From: Exiguobacterium artemiae 255-15
Lineage (GTDB): Bacteria; Bacillota; Bacilli; Exiguobacteriales; Exiguobacteriaceae
Direction of reading: 5' to 3'
Assembly (NCBI RefSeq): GCF_000019905.1
Contig: NC_010556.1
Location: forward strand, 2,072,001-2,136,000
Length of the DNA stretch: 64,000 bases
Shown: in pieces, positions 47,747 to 56,917 of the stretch
Layout of the letters: each line of letters starts with the position of its first letter
Numbering within the stretch: position 1 is the stretch's first letter
Notes under the pieces: model-generated
What the model saw: the letters and a program-made list of their open reading frames with translations, nothing else
Databases searched by the model: none
Told to the model about the DNA's origin: nothing
Position numbers and translations under genes: made by a program

Positions 47747-48361
47747 ATGTTCAAGAAACTAGCAGCCGATTTAACAGGATTCAGTGATATTGGGCAAGTG
47801 ATTCACCCGGACGATTTTGACAAGGCCGCTGCGGACGACTACGTGTTACACGAAGACGGCGAAAAAATTTATTTCTTAATCAAATCGAAAACGGATGAGT
47901 ACTGCTTTACGAATCTGGCGCTTGTTCACCTTGACGGCGAAAGTGCCGTCAGCTCAAAACGTGTTCTCTACCGTTATCCGTATGCCCATTACCCGATTCG
48001 TCATGTCATGTTTGAAACGGCCGGTACGGTTGATCTCGATGTCGAGATCAAGTTTGAGATTGGCGGAAAACACTATTCGATTGATGTCGATAAAAAACAG
48101 CTCGAACACGTGAAGGATCTTTACAAAGCGCTTCTCGCCATTGCCGAAAAACAATACGAGGGACAAAAGATGCTTGAGTTCGCTAACAGTTCACTGAATC
48201 ATTCCGTGACGATTCTCGGCGGTCTCCGCCAAGGCGATATGAACGTCCCGCAAACGTTCAAAGACTTATCGCAAGAGTCGTTTGACTGGTTACAGGGCCA
48301 TTACTACAAGTGGAATCAAAAAGACTTTGGTTCGTTCTACGAAAAATATATCAATAACTAA
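47747..48361 (+). CDS. PH-domain protein, YvbH-like
   Basis: This 204-residue soluble protein has an N-terminal bacterial pleckstrin-homology-like domain (about residues 10-120, with KIYFLIKSKTDEYCFTN and SSKRVLYRYPYAHYPI). A helical C-terminal oligomerisation region follows. The function is unknown. The ATG at 47747 has AAAGGAGG upstream. The frame extends 15 codons further up without a ribosome site. It stands alone before a long hairpin. Confidence 0.85.
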   Translation: MFKKLAADLTGFSDIGQVIHPDDFDKAAADDYVLHEDGEKIYFLIKSKTDEYCFTNLALVHLDGESAVSSKRVLYRYPYAHYPIRHVMFETAGTVDLDVEIKFEIGGKHYSIDVDKKQLEHVKDLYKALLAIAEKQYEGQKMLEFANSSLNHSVTILGGLRQGDMNVPQTFKDLSQESFDWLQGHYYKWNQKDFGSFYEKYINN

Positions 48362-48403
48362 AACTGCTGTTTTAGCTTAATTTGATGAATTCCTTATAAA
48401 AAT

Positions 48404-48460
48404 ACGCGCCGTCCTCTCGTTTTCTATTAGAAAATCGAGGGAATGGCGCGTTTCCTTTTT
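48404..48460. terminator. Long terminator between converging PH-domain gene and uvrC
   Basis: Nested arms ACGCGCC/GGCGCGT and CTCTCGTTTTCT/AGAAAATCGAGGG form one long stem, followed on the plus strand by TTTCCTTTTT. It probably serves both directions. Confidence 0.8.
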
Positions 48461-48464
48461 ATTT

Positions 48465-50249
48465 TTACTCTTCATTCGTCTGACTGAGATATTCCGCAAC
48501 CGTCTCTGCTAACTTAACGGGTAAACCCGCTTCCGTCAGCTGTTCGATGTTCGCTTTCTTCAAACTCCGCATCGACCCAAAATGGCGGATCAACTGTTGA
48601 CGGCGTTTTGGCCCGACTCCGGGAATGTCGTCAAGCAGCGACCGAGTCATTCCTTTTGAGCGCAGTGAACGGTGGAACGTGATGGCAAACCGGTGGACCT
48701 CATCTTGCATACGTTGCAGCAAATAAAACGCACTCGAACGCGGATGCAGTTCAATCAACCGACCGCCTTCCCCGAACAATAACTGACTTGTCCGGTGCTT
48801 ATCGTCTTTTTTCAGTGAGCCGACTGGCAGGGATAATCCCAGTTCATCTTGAATGACTTCGAGTGCGGCATTTAATTGCCCGAGTCCACCATCTATCAAG
48901 ACAAGATCCGGCAAACGTGCTCCTTCAAGCAATAAACGCCGGTAGCGTCGTCTGACGATTTCCCGCATCGACTCATAATCATCCGGTCCTGTGACAGTCT
49001 TGATTTTAAATTTGCGATACTCTTTTTTGAGCGGTTTTCCGTCTTCGAAAACGACGAGTGCCGAGACGGCATCAGCACCTTGAATGTTGGCATTATCAAT
49101 GATTTCAATCCGCGATAACGGATGGATATCAATTGCATCGGCCAGTTCCTGAACAGCCTGAACGGTTTTCTTTTCATCACGGGCAATCAGTTCGAACCGT
49201 TCGCCGATTGCGTTTTCCGCATTTTTCGTCGCAAGATCAAGCAACTTACGTTTTGATCCGCGGACCGGGACATGGACACGCAAACTAAGCGCTTCTTTCA
49301 GCAACATCTGATTGACGAGGGGTGGGACATAAATCTCGCTCGGTTTAATGTTTTTTTCGTAGAACTGGACGATAAAACTCTCGAGCTCTTCTGCCGGTGT
49401 CCCGTAAATCGGAAACAATGACACATCGCGCTCAATCATTTTTCCGCCACGCAGGAAGAAGACCTGGACACACATCCATCCCTTGTCGACATAAATCCCG
49501 AAGACATCCCGCGCGGTCAGGTCTGCCGTAATCATATTTTGCTTGTTCATGATGGATTCAATCGCCCGAATTTGGTCACGCAACTCCCCTGCCCGCTCGA
49601 ATTCCATCTCTTCCGCTGCAACGCTCATCTTTTGTTGCAACGACTGGACCAAGTCTTTTGTTTCCCCCGATAAGAAACGACGGATTTCCGAGACAATCTC
49701 TTTTTGGTCCCCTTCGAGATTGGGGATTTCACAAGGTCCGAGACACTGGCCGATGTGGTAGTACAAACACAGTTTCTTCGGCATCGGCTGGCATTTCCGG
49801 AGCGGATACAGCCGGTCGAGTAGACGTTTGGTTTCATTGGCAGCATAAGCGTTCGGATAAGGACCAAAGTAATGTCCGCCGTCTTTTTTTAATTTCCGTG
49901 TCGTAATCAGACGCGGATACGTCTCATTCGTAATTTTTAAATAAGGATAGGATTTATCATCCTTCAGCATAATGTTATATTTCGGGTCGTGTTTCTTGAT
50001 CAGTGTCATCTCAAGAAGCAAAGCTTCGAGCTCACTTCCCGTAATGATGTATTCAAAATCACGGATGTCTGCGACAAGCCGTTCTGTCTTTAAGTCATGT
50101 GCACCGGTGAAATAAGACCGGACACGGTTCTTTAAATTTTTAGCTTTTCCGACATAAATGACCTCACCAAATTGATTTTTATGCAAATAGCAGCCCGGTT
50201 CGTCAGGTAAAAGGGATAATTTCGCCTTAATATGTTCTTGATGACTCAC
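48465..50249 (-). CDS. uvrC: Excinuclease ABC subunit C
   Basis: This 594-residue nuclease makes both cuts in nucleotide-excision repair. The GIY-YIG domain comes first ([22 protein letters not shown]). The UVR UvrB-binding motif is near residue 200, the RNase H-like half follows, and tandem helix-hairpin-helix comes at the end ([14 protein letters not shown]). It starts at GTG 50249, 8 bp after GGAAGGAG. An in-frame GTG 6 codons earlier has no site. Confidence 0.96.
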   Translation of the reverse strand: MSHQEHIKAKLSLLPDEPGCYLHKNQFGEVIYVGKAKNLKNRVRSYFTGAHDLKTERLVADIRDFEYIITGSELEALLLEMTLIKKHDPKYNIMLKDDKSYPYLKITNETYPRLITTRKLKKDGGHYFGPYPNAYAANETKRLLDRLYPLRKCQPMPKKLCLYYHIGQCLGPCEIPNLEGDQKEIVSEIRRFLSGETKDLVQSLQQKMSVAAEEMEFERAGELRDQIRAIESIMNKQNMITADLTARDVFGIYVDKGWMCVQVFFLRGGKMIERDVSLFPIYGTPAEELESFIVQFYEKNIKPSEIYVPPLVNQMLLKEALSLRVHVPVRGSKRKLLDLATKNAENAIGERFELIARDEKKTVQAVQELADAIDIHPLSRIEIIDNANIQGADAVSALVVFEDGKPLKKEYRKFKIKTVTGPDDYESMREIVRRRYRRLLLEGARLPDLVLIDGGLGQLNAALEVIQDELGLSLPVGSLKKDDKHRTSQLLFGEGGRLIELHPRSSAFYLLQRMQDEVHRFAITFHRSLRSKGMTRSLLDDIPGVGPKRRQQLIRHFGSMRSLKKANIEQLTEAGLPVKLAETVAEYLSQTNEE

Positions 50250-50331
50250 AAAAATGTCTCCTTCCACCGTTTCTAGTTTTACGTTATAGGGTAAATATCA
50301 TACATTGATTATGACATATGGGGGATAAAAA

Positions 50332-51654
50332 ATGCGTACATACGATTGCATTGTAATAGGTACAGGATCTGCTGGAAACCAAGCAGCTTATAAATTTGCC
50401 GAAAAAGGACTAAACGTTGCCATTATCGAAAACTTTACACCGGGCGGAACATGTGCCCAGCGTGGTTGTGATGCGAAAAAGATTTTATTGACCGGCAGTG
50501 AAGCTAAAGACGCCGTCGAACGTCTGCTGGGATATGGATTAAAAGGCCTTGTGTCCATTGACTGGCGTCAGCTGATGGAACGAAAAAATGAATATACACG
50601 CGCCATCCCGGAACAAACACGAAATCGGTATGACGAGGTGGGAATTGACTACTATCACGGTGAACCCCGTTTTCTATCTAACAAAAAACTCCTTGTGGAC
50701 GATATCGAGTTGGAAGCCGACCAATTTTTAATCGCGACCGGACTTCGCCCACGTGAGCTGTCCGTTCCCGGTAGTGAACGTTTCCTCAACAGTAATGAAT
50801 TTCTGGAATTACGTGATGTACCCCGTCGCCTTGTCTGTATTGGTGGAGGATACATTTCGTTTGAATTCGCTCACCTTGCCCGAATCGCCGGTTCTGAAGT
50901 GACGATTCTCCTGCGTTCCGGTGCACTTAAACAGTTTGAACAAGATTTAGTTTCCGTGCTGCTCGAAGCGACACAGGCGCTTGGCATCAAGATTCTTCAC
51001 GAAACGGAAGCTGTATCTTACTCGGACACGACATTGACACTTTCTGACGGAACACGGTTAGAAGCTGACGTTGTGTTGAATGCGACAGGTCGCGTCGCAA
51101 GCATCGAACATTTGCAATTGGAAAAAGCCGGTGTCATCTACGAAGAAAAAGGCATACATGTAAATGATTACCTCCAGTCTTCCGCTTCAAACATCTATGC
51201 AGCAGGTGACGTAGCAGTCAGCGGAAATCCTGCCTTGACTCCTTTTGCAGGAACGGAAGGACGGCTTGCTGCCTGTAATATGCTCGAAGGCAATACGCGC
51301 CGACTGGAATTACTTCCTGTGCCGAGCATCGTCTTCACTACGCCAAATCTTGCAAAAGTCGGACAGACGGAAGCCAGTCTAAAACAAAACAATACAAGAT
51401 ATCGCGGAAAATTAATTGATACCTCGAGTTGGCAAACAAATGTCCGGATTAAAGATCCGTTTGCCCGGGCCAAAGTATTGATCGGCGAAGACGATCAGAT
51501 TCTGGGTGCTCACTTCATCGGTGTGCATGCCGCAGAATTGGCCAATTACTTTTCGTTCGCGATGCAACACCGGATTCCAAGCTCCGCCCTGCAAAAAACA
51601 AGTTTTGCCTACCCGACACCGGCATCCGACATTGCTTCATTACTTGAAGACTGA
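50332..51654 (+). CDS. FAD-dependent pyridine nucleotide-disulfide oxidoreductase homologue
   Basis: This 440-residue two-dinucleotide-binding flavoprotein has FAD motif VIGTGSAGNQAA (residues 8-19) and redox pair GGTCAQRGCDAKK (Cys residues five apart). The NAD(P) motif is CIGGGYISFEFA and the second FAD motif is IYAAGDVA. At the C-terminus, where glutathione or mercuric reductases have HPTxxE, it reads YPTPASD, so the catalytic His-Glu dyad is missing. The substrate is unknown. The ATG has GGGGG upstream. It is divergent from uvrC and followed by a VOC-family gene after 22 bp. Confidence 0.88.
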   Translation: MRTYDCIVIGTGSAGNQAAYKFAEKGLNVAIIENFTPGGTCAQRGCDAKKILLTGSEAKDAVERLLGYGLKGLVSIDWRQLMERKNEYTRAIPEQTRNRYDEVGIDYYHGEPRFLSNKKLLVDDIELEADQFLIATGLRPRELSVPGSERFLNSNEFLELRDVPRRLVCIGGGYISFEFAHLARIAGSEVTILLRSGALKQFEQDLVSVLLEATQALGIKILHETEAVSYSDTTLTLSDGTRLEADVVLNATGRVASIEHLQLEKAGVIYEEKGIHVNDYLQSSASNIYAAGDVAVSGNPALTPFAGTEGRLAACNMLEGNTRRLELLPVPSIVFTTPNLAKVGQTEASLKQNNTRYRGKLIDTSSWQTNVRIKDPFARAKVLIGEDDQILGAHFIGVHAAELANYFSFAMQHRIPSSALQKTSFAYPTPASDIASLLED

Positions 51655-51676
51655 TTAAGGAAAGTGAGGTTTCGAC

Positions 51677-52054
51677 ATGGTTCACTACGGCTATACGATT
51701 CTTTATATCGCGGATCCTGACAAGACCCGTCAGTTTTACAACGGTCTGCTCGGTCTGCCGATTAAAGCGGAGCACGGAAGTTATACGGAGTTTGATACCG
51801 GATCGACAATTCTTGCCTTCAACACAAAAGAAGACGTCCGTTCCATGATTCCCTATGAAATCCCGGACAAAACCGCTCAACAATCGATCGAGCTCGGTTT
51901 TGTGACGGAAGATGTCGCTCATGTGTATGAGCAGATCAAGAATGCAGGTCACCAAACCGTGTTACCTCCGACTGAAAAACCGTGGGGTCAAACAGTCGCC
52001 TATGTGCTTGACCCGGACGGTCATCTGATTGAACTTTGTTCACCGATAGGTTGA
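51677..52054 (+). CDS. VOC-family (glyoxalase/bleomycin-resistance fold) protein
   Basis: This 125-residue protein has the paired beta-alpha-beta-beta-beta fold typical of the family: an N-terminal YTILYIADPDKTRQFYNGLLG and a C-terminal VLDPDGHLIELC with the metal-binding Glu and His. The substrate is unknown. It is probably co-transcribed with the oxidoreductase gene upstream and stops at a bidirectional terminator. Confidence 0.88.
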   Translation: MVHYGYTILYIADPDKTRQFYNGLLGLPIKAEHGSYTEFDTGSTILAFNTKEDVRSMIPYEIPDKTAQQSIELGFVTEDVAHVYEQIKNAGHQTVLPPTEKPWGQTVAYVLDPDGHLIELCSPIG

Positions 52055-52062
52055 TTCAATAC

Positions 52063-52098
52063 AAAAAAGGCATTCCGTCGATTGACGGAATGCCTTTT
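52063..52098. terminator. Bidirectional terminator between VOC gene and trxA
   Basis: AAAAGGCATTCCGTC-GATT-GACGGAATGCCTTTT perfect 15-bp stem with A/T runs at both ends. Confidence 0.92.
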
Positions 52099-52113
52099 GA
52101 ATAGCGTTTAGAA

Positions 52114-52425
52114 TTAGTTAGATGTTTCAACGAATTCTTTTAAAGCATCTTTAGGCATGAAGCCCATTGTTTTGTTGACCGGTTGACCGTCTTTGAATAA
52201 GACGAGCGTCGGAATACTTTGGACTTGGAAAGCTCCAGCAACTTCCGGGTTAGCGTCAACGTCGACTTTAACAATTTTAACGTTTTCCATGTCTGCATCA
52301 AGTTCTTCGAGAACCGGAGCAAGCATGCGACAAGGTCCGCACCATGTTGCCCAGAAATCAACGAGAACGAGACCTTCTTGTGTATCTTCTTTAAACGATT
52401 GGCTAGTTGCGTGTACGATTGCCAT
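52114..52425 (-). CDS. trxA: Thioredoxin
   Basis: This 103-residue thioredoxin keeps cytoplasmic disulfides reduced. The active site is WCGPC (residues 28-32) in [13 protein letters not shown], and the cis-proline IPT motif is near residue 74. The ATG at 52425 is fixed by AGGAGG 8 bp upstream and by homology. A 58-codon open extension upstream is not coding. Confidence 0.97.
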   Translation of the reverse strand: MAIVHATSQSFKEDTQEGLVLVDFWATWCGPCRMLAPVLEELDADMENVKIVKVDVDANPEVAGAFQVQSIPTLVLFKDGQPVNKTMGFMPKDALKEFVETSN

Positions 52426-52491
52426 TGAGAAAAACCTCCTATTTTTAGACGGGATCGACTTGTGAATCCAACCCATCTTTTTACTGACTTG

Positions 52492-52500
52492 AGTATAGCA
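52492..52500 (-). promoter_or_regulatory. Extended -10 promoter of trxA
   Basis: TGCTATACT on the minus strand, about 70 bp before trxA. The -35 is weak. Confidence 0.6.
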
Positions 52501-52545
52501 CAGCCCTACCTTACAGCAAACGAAACTGCTCAGACAAGTTATACG

Positions 52546-52581
52546 CAAAAAAAGAAGCAAAGAAGTTGCTCTTTGCTTCTT
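52546..52581 (-). terminator. etfA terminator
   Basis: AGAAGCAAAGAG...CTTTGCTTCT hairpin with seven T on the minus strand, next to the etfA stop. Confidence 0.88.
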
Positions 52582-52591
52582 CCCCCGCTTC

Positions 52592-53554
52592 TTAATGAAC
52601 AAGCATTTTTTTGAATTCTGCCGTTAGTAACGGCACGACATCAAACAAATCGCCGACGATTCCGTAATCTGCGACCGAGAAGATATTCGCTTCCGGATCT
52701 TTGTTGATGGCGACGATGACTTTCGCATTCGACATCCCGGCTAAATGTTGAATCGCACCGGAAATACCGCAAGCGATGTATAAGTCCGGTGTGACCACTT
52801 TCCCCGTCTGACCGATTTGCAACGCGTAATCGCAATAGTCTGCGTCACACGCTCCACGTGATGCACCGACTGCACCACCGAGCAAATCCGCCAACTCTTG
52901 AAGCGGTGCAAAACCGTCTGAACTCTTGACACCACGACCGCCTGCGACAATGACTTTCGCTTCCGACAGATCGACACCACCCGTTGCTTTTCGGACGACT
53001 TCTGAAACGATAGTACGCAGATCCTTCAACTCAACGGTTACGGATTCAACCGTTCCTTCTGAAGTTCCTTCCGCCAACGGCTCGATATTGTTCGGGCGGA
53101 CGGTGAAGAGCGTTTTTCCTTCTGAAACTTTTACTTTTTCAAAGGCTTTTCCGGAATAGATCGGTCGGATGAAAGAAGCATCTGCTCCGCTGCCTTCGAT
53201 CGACGTCACATCACTGATTAATCCTGCCTGCAGTTTCGCTGCGATTTTCGGTGACAGATCTTTACCAAGTGAGGTATGACCAAAGACGATGACGTCCGGC
53301 GCAACACGTTCCAACAACTGCATGAAGACTTGTCCGTACCCGTCCGGTGTATAATGCTGCAAGCGTTCGTCTTCAACGACGAGAACCTGATGTGCCCCCC
53401 GTGTCGCGAGTTGCGCGGCATCTGCTGCTACGTTTTGTCCGATTAAGGCAACCACGACTTCGTCTGCAACTAAGTTTGCCGCTGCAATCGCTTCAAATGA
53501 CACATTTCGTAAATTCCCGTCCCGTGATTCTGCAAGTACAAGTGCTTTTGACAT
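52592..53554 (-). CDS. etfA: Electron transfer flavoprotein alpha subunit
   Basis: This 320-residue subunit binds FAD and passes electrons from acyl-CoA dehydrogenases to the quinone pool. The C-terminal FAD motif includes [11 protein letters not shown]-like [18 protein letters not shown] and [14 protein letters not shown]. It follows etfB by 15 bp. It serves the fatty-acid oxidation route together with the neighbouring lcfA. Confidence 0.96.
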   Translation of the reverse strand: MSKALVLAESRDGNLRNVSFEAIAAANLVADEVVVALIGQNVAADAAQLATRGAHQVLVVEDERLQHYTPDGYGQVFMQLLERVAPDVIVFGHTSLGKDLSPKIAAKLQAGLISDVTSIEGSGADASFIRPIYSGKAFEKVKVSEGKTLFTVRPNNIEPLAEGTSEGTVESVTVELKDLRTIVSEVVRKATGGVDLSEAKVIVAGGRGVKSSDGFAPLQELADLLGGAVGASRGACDADYCDYALQIGQTGKVVTPDLYIACGISGAIQHLAGMSNAKVIVAINKDPEANIFSVADYGIVGDLFDVVPLLTAEFKKMLVH

Positions 53555-53569
53555 ATCGTTTCTTCCCCC

Positions 53570-54343
53570 TTAAACAACTTTTGCTTCGTTGCGTAATAAT
53601 GAAGCGAGTTCCTGGACTTGTGTCGACAAATCGCCTTCTAGAATTTTACCGGCTGCTTTATTTGGCGGCAAAAAGCGTTCAATCGTCTCAAGACGCGGTG
53701 CCAACTCATCCTCGTCTAATTCCAGATCCGATAATTCAAGTTCCTCGAGCGGTTTCTTTTTCGCCTTCATGATACCCGGCAGGCTTGGATAACGAGGTTC
53801 ATTTAATCCTTGTTGGGCTGTGACGAGCAACGGCAACGATGTTTTAATGACTTCCGTATCCCCTTCCGAGTCACGTGTCACGACGGCATCCGTTCCGTTC
53901 AACTCAAGCTTCGTGATTGTTGTGACGTACGGAATATCAAGCAGTTCTGCGACACGCGGAGCGACTTGTCCGCTTCCGCCGTCAACGGCGACGTTTCCGG
54001 CGATGATTAAATCGACTGTCTGTTCCTTGAGATATCCGGCCAATACTTCTGAAATCGAATAATGATCGGCTTCCTCAATATCGTCTTCAATTGAGATTCG
54101 GACTGCTTGATCGGCTCCCATCGCGAGCGCTGTCCGGAGTTCTTTGTCTGCATCTTCCGGTCCGACCGTTACGACCGTCACGGTTCCAGATTGGGCATCC
54201 CGTACACGGATCGCTTCTTCGACTGCATATTCGTCATAAGGGTTGATGATGAATTCCGCACCATCCTCTTCGATTTGACCATTTTCGAGCTGGATTGCTT
54301 CTTCCGTATCAAATGTTCGTTTTAACAAGACGTAGATTTCCAT
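53570..54343 (-). CDS. etfB: Electron transfer flavoprotein beta subunit
   Basis: This 257-residue partner of EtfA binds AMP. The family stretch AVEEAIRVRD and the signature VDGGSGQVAPRVAELLDIP are visible. It is the first gene of etfBA. The 81-bp gap upstream shows no clear promoter, so it may be read from the TetR gene through its weak hairpin. Confidence 0.95.
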   Translation of the reverse strand: MEIYVLLKRTFDTEEAIQLENGQIEEDGAEFIINPYDEYAVEEAIRVRDAQSGTVTVVTVGPEDADKELRTALAMGADQAVRISIEDDIEEADHYSISEVLAGYLKEQTVDLIIAGNVAVDGGSGQVAPRVAELLDIPYVTTITKLELNGTDAVVTRDSEGDTEVIKTSLPLLVTAQQGLNEPRYPSLPGIMKAKKKPLEELELSDLELDEDELAPRLETIERFLPPNKAAGKILEGDLSTQVQELASLLRNEAKVV

Positions 54344-54412
54344 TCTTCGTTCCCCCTCGTATCAACTTCTATTGACCACCATCATTTTTGTATCCGCTTA
54401 CAAAAAGTTTTT

Positions 54413-54440
54413 CATGAAAAGGGCTTAACTCAGCCCTTTA
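54413..54440 (-). terminator. Weak terminator overlapping the end of the TetR gene
   Basis: AAAGGGCT-GAGTTA-AGCCCTTT stem whose loop holds the stop codon, followed by TTCATGAAAAACTTTTT. The T run is interrupted, so read-through into etfB is plausible. Confidence 0.5.
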
Positions 54441-55003
54441 ATTAGCATGCGATGAATACCGTGACGTGTCTCGAGCAACTCGTATTTAAATCCGCTCGCC
54501 ATCCAGCTGGTCACGACTTCGTCAATCGTTCCGAATACCATTTGCCGTGCTAAACGGTAATCCAGCTCGTTTGAGAACTCTCCCGATTCCATCCCGTTTC
54601 GAATCACACGATCAATCAGATGAAGATACGGTTTTAAAACCGTTGCGATATTATGCCGCATCTCTTGATTCGATTGGCGTAACTCGATTTGTGTGACGAC
54701 AGCCAAATCATAATCAACCGACAATTGTTCGAGATGTGCCTCAATGAGCGCTGCCAGTTGTTGCGTCGCTGACTGATGATGTGCGATTTGCGCTTCTGAA
54801 TATTCGATGAAGCTACCCATCTTGGCTTGGAACAAAGAAATCAATAAGTGCTCTTTGTTCTTGAAGTAAAGATAAATCGTTCCATCCGCTACGCCTGCTT
54901 CTTTCGCGATAGCTGTCACTTTGGCACCGTGGTAGCCGTTTTTCGCAATCACCTTCACTGCCGCATCAATGATGCGATCACTTTTAGACATCGTTCTTTT
55001 CAT
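54425..55003 (-). CDS. fadR: TetR-family regulator, FadR (YsiA)-like
   Basis: This 192-residue repressor has an N-terminal helix-turn-helix (KSDRIIDAAVKVIAKNGYHGAKVTAIAKEAG cut to about residues 5-35) and the TetR signature GTIYLYFKNKEHLL. The C-terminal ligand domain would bind long-chain acyl-CoA. It lies between lcfA and etfB, as ysiA/fadR does in Bacillus. A FadR-type palindrome overlaps its own promoter, so it is probably autoregulated. The ATG at 55003 has AGGAG 8 bp upstream. Confidence 0.9.
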   Translation of the reverse strand: MKRTMSKSDRIIDAAVKVIAKNGYHGAKVTAIAKEAGVADGTIYLYFKNKEHLLISLFQAKMGSFIEYSEAQIAHHQSATQQLAALIEAHLEQLSVDYDLAVVTQIELRQSNQEMRHNIATVLKPYLHLIDRVIRNGMESGEFSNELDYRLARQMVFGTIDEVVTSWMASGFKYELLETRHGIHRMLIKGLS

Positions 55004-55026
55004 AAGGTTATCTCCTAACACATAAA

Positions 55027-55046
55027 ATGAATGATGGTTCATTCAT
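55027..55046. promoter_or_regulatory. FadR-type operator of the TetR gene
   Basis: ATGAATGA-ACCA-TCATTCAT, a perfect 8-bp inverted repeat just downstream of the -10. It agrees closely with the ends of the Bacillus FadR consensus TGAATGA...TCATTCA. Confidence 0.8.
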
Positions 55047-55050
55047 ATTT

Positions 55051-55078
55051 ATTCTATCATGCCATTTTGAACTGTCAA
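55051..55078 (-). promoter_or_regulatory. Promoter of the TetR gene
   Basis: Perfect TTGACA (55073-55078, overlapping the lcfA stop), 16-bp spacer, TAGAAT (55051-55056) on the minus strand. Confidence 0.75.
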
Positions 55079-56748
55079 CTGCTTTCTTCCAGTTGTTTTG
55101 CCCGTTCTTCCTCGACCAGGACACGACGCAGAATTTTCCCGACGAACGTTTTCGGTAACTCTTGTCTGAACTCATACTGCTTCGGCACTTTGAAGGAAGC
55201 CAGACTTTTCCGGCAAAACTGATCCAGTTCCTCTTCCGTCGTCTGCACATCGTCTTTCAGTACGATGAAGGCTTTGACGGTTTCACCCCGGTAAGCATCC
55301 GGCACACCGATGACGACCGCTTCTTTGACCGCCGGATGTTCGTACAAAATTTCTTCGACTTCCCGTGGATAGATATTGAATCCCGATGCGATAATCAAAT
55401 CTTTTTTCCGGTCGACAATCCGGAAATAATGGTCCTCGCCGACATATCCAAGGTCTCCCGTATGCAACCATCCGTCACGCAGGACAGCCTGCGTATCTTC
55501 CGGGCGTTTCCAGTATCCTTTCATGACTTGCGGGCCACGGACAAGAATCTCTCCGATTTCTCCCGGTGCAGCAGGCGTCTCTCCGTCCGGTTGAACGATT
55601 TTAGAGATTGTATCCGGAACAGGAATTCCGACCGTTCCCGGAACGCGCTTATCCCAGATACAGTTCGTATGCGTCACGGGACTTGTTTCCGACAAGCCAT
55701 ACCCTTCGACGATGCGTCCGCCTGTCACCTGTTCAAACTTCTCTTGTACTTCGACCGGAAGCGGTGCTGATCCGGAAATACATGCTTCGATCGAGGATAA
55801 ATCGTATTTTTTTAGTTTCGGATGATTTAACAATCCGACATACATCGTCGGAGCACCGGGAAACAGACTCGGTTTTTCTTTATCAATCGTCTTCAGGACC
55901 TGTTCTAAATCGAATTTCGGCAAAATGATTTGTTCATAGGCATTGAACATGCCGAAGTTCAGGTTACATGTCATTCCGTAGACATGGAAATACGGGACGA
56001 CCGCCAACAACTTCCGCCCGTCTCCCCGAGAATATTTATAGAACCAATGACTGATCTGCTCGACATTGGCACTGAGATTAAAGTGCGTCAACATAACACC
56101 TTTAGGCGCACCGGTCGTTCCACCTGTATATTGTAACACTGCGATATCTTCTTTTGGGTTGATGTTCACCGGTTCAATCATCGTACTTCCGCGATGAGAC
56201 AGAAACGGAATGGATCCCGTCGTATCAATGATGATGTTATTGTCTTTACGGGACTTGATCGGATACAGTTTATTTTTAGGAAATGAAAGGTAGTCAGCAA
56301 TGCTTGTCGTGACAACGGTTTTTAAAGACGTCTTTGCTTTGACACGCGATGCTTTCGGATACAGCAAATCGAGTGTGACGAGCATCTTCGCCCCTGAATC
56401 GTCCAAAATCTGTTCCAGTTCGCGGTCGGTATACAACGGATTGACCTGAACGACGATTCCACCGGCGTACAACACCGCGTAGTAACTGATCATATATTGT
56501 GGACAGTTCGGCAACATCAAACCGACCCGGTCGCCCTTCTCAAGACCGGCATCCTGCAGGACTTTTGCAAAGCTCCGCGCTTCATGGCGCACTTCCTGGA
56601 ACGTCATTCGTTTCCCGAGAAAACTAAGCGCTCTCCGCTCCGGAAATTCATTTGCCGCCTCCTCGAGTGCTTGATAAAGCGGTACTTCACGATAGTTGAT
56701 CGATGCAGGTATTTGTTCCGGATAATCCTTTAACCATGCTGAATCCAT
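55075..56748 (-). CDS. lcfA: Long-chain fatty-acid-CoA ligase
   Basis: This 557-residue AMP-forming acyl-CoA synthetase activates fatty acids for oxidation. The AMP-binding motif QYTGGTTGAPKGVM is near residue 212, VEGYGLSETSP near 345, and the C-terminal RKKDLIIASGFNIYPREVE hinge and GK lysine region follow. It heads a unit with fadR and etfBA. A second FadR-like site lies at its promoter. Confidence 0.95.
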   Translation of the reverse strand: MDSAWLKDYPEQIPASINYREVPLYQALEEAANEFPERRALSFLGKRMTFQEVRHEARSFAKVLQDAGLEKGDRVGLMLPNCPQYMISYYAVLYAGGIVVQVNPLYTDRELEQILDDSGAKMLVTLDLLYPKASRVKAKTSLKTVVTTSIADYLSFPKNKLYPIKSRKDNNIIIDTTGSIPFLSHRGSTMIEPVNINPKEDIAVLQYTGGTTGAPKGVMLTHFNLSANVEQISHWFYKYSRGDGRKLLAVVPYFHVYGMTCNLNFGMFNAYEQIILPKFDLEQVLKTIDKEKPSLFPGAPTMYVGLLNHPKLKKYDLSSIEACISGSAPLPVEVQEKFEQVTGGRIVEGYGLSETSPVTHTNCIWDKRVPGTVGIPVPDTISKIVQPDGETPAAPGEIGEILVRGPQVMKGYWKRPEDTQAVLRDGWLHTGDLGYVGEDHYFRIVDRKKDLIIASGFNIYPREVEEILYEHPAVKEAVVIGVPDAYRGETVKAFIVLKDDVQTTEEELDQFCRKSLASFKVPKQYEFRQELPKTFVGKILRRVLVEEERAKQLEESS

Positions 56749-56767
56749 TCCATTCCCTCCCTGTAAC

Positions 56768-56781
56768 TGAATTACTATTCA
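56768..56781. promoter_or_regulatory. Second FadR-like half-operator at the lcfA start region
   Basis: TGAAT-AGTA-ATTCA (14 bp) about 20 bp before lcfA, just downstream of the -10. It has shorter arms than the site at 55027. Confidence 0.55.
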
Positions 56782-56786
56782 TTTTT

Positions 56787-56792
56787 ATTATA
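56787..56792 (-). promoter_or_regulatory. lcfA -10 element
   Basis: TATAAT on the minus strand next to the FadR-like site. No clear -35. Confidence 0.5.
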
Positions 56793-56872
56793 CGTGTATT
56801 TCAGCTAACACGGCTAGTCTTCTGTTAAAATAAATTTCATTTTTTCCAAATAATAGATATTTGAAACTCATC

Positions 56873-56909
56873 AAAAAGACCACTTGCGCTGTTTCACAAG
56901 TGGTCTTTT
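56873..56909 (-). terminator. Terminator after the YitT-family gene
   Basis: AAAAGACCACTTG / CAAGTGGTCTTTT stem with flanking A/T runs, 9 bp past the stop. Possibly bidirectional. Confidence 0.88.
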
Positions 56910-56917
56910 GAATCGGT

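Noticed and set aside
52426-52602. N-terminal extension of thioredoxin
   Set aside because: The open frame covers the trxA promoter and the etfA terminator. The standard thioredoxin start has a strong ribosome site.
55162-55770. 202-codon plus-strand open frame
   Set aside because: It is antisense to lcfA, with no ribosome site or homologous motif.
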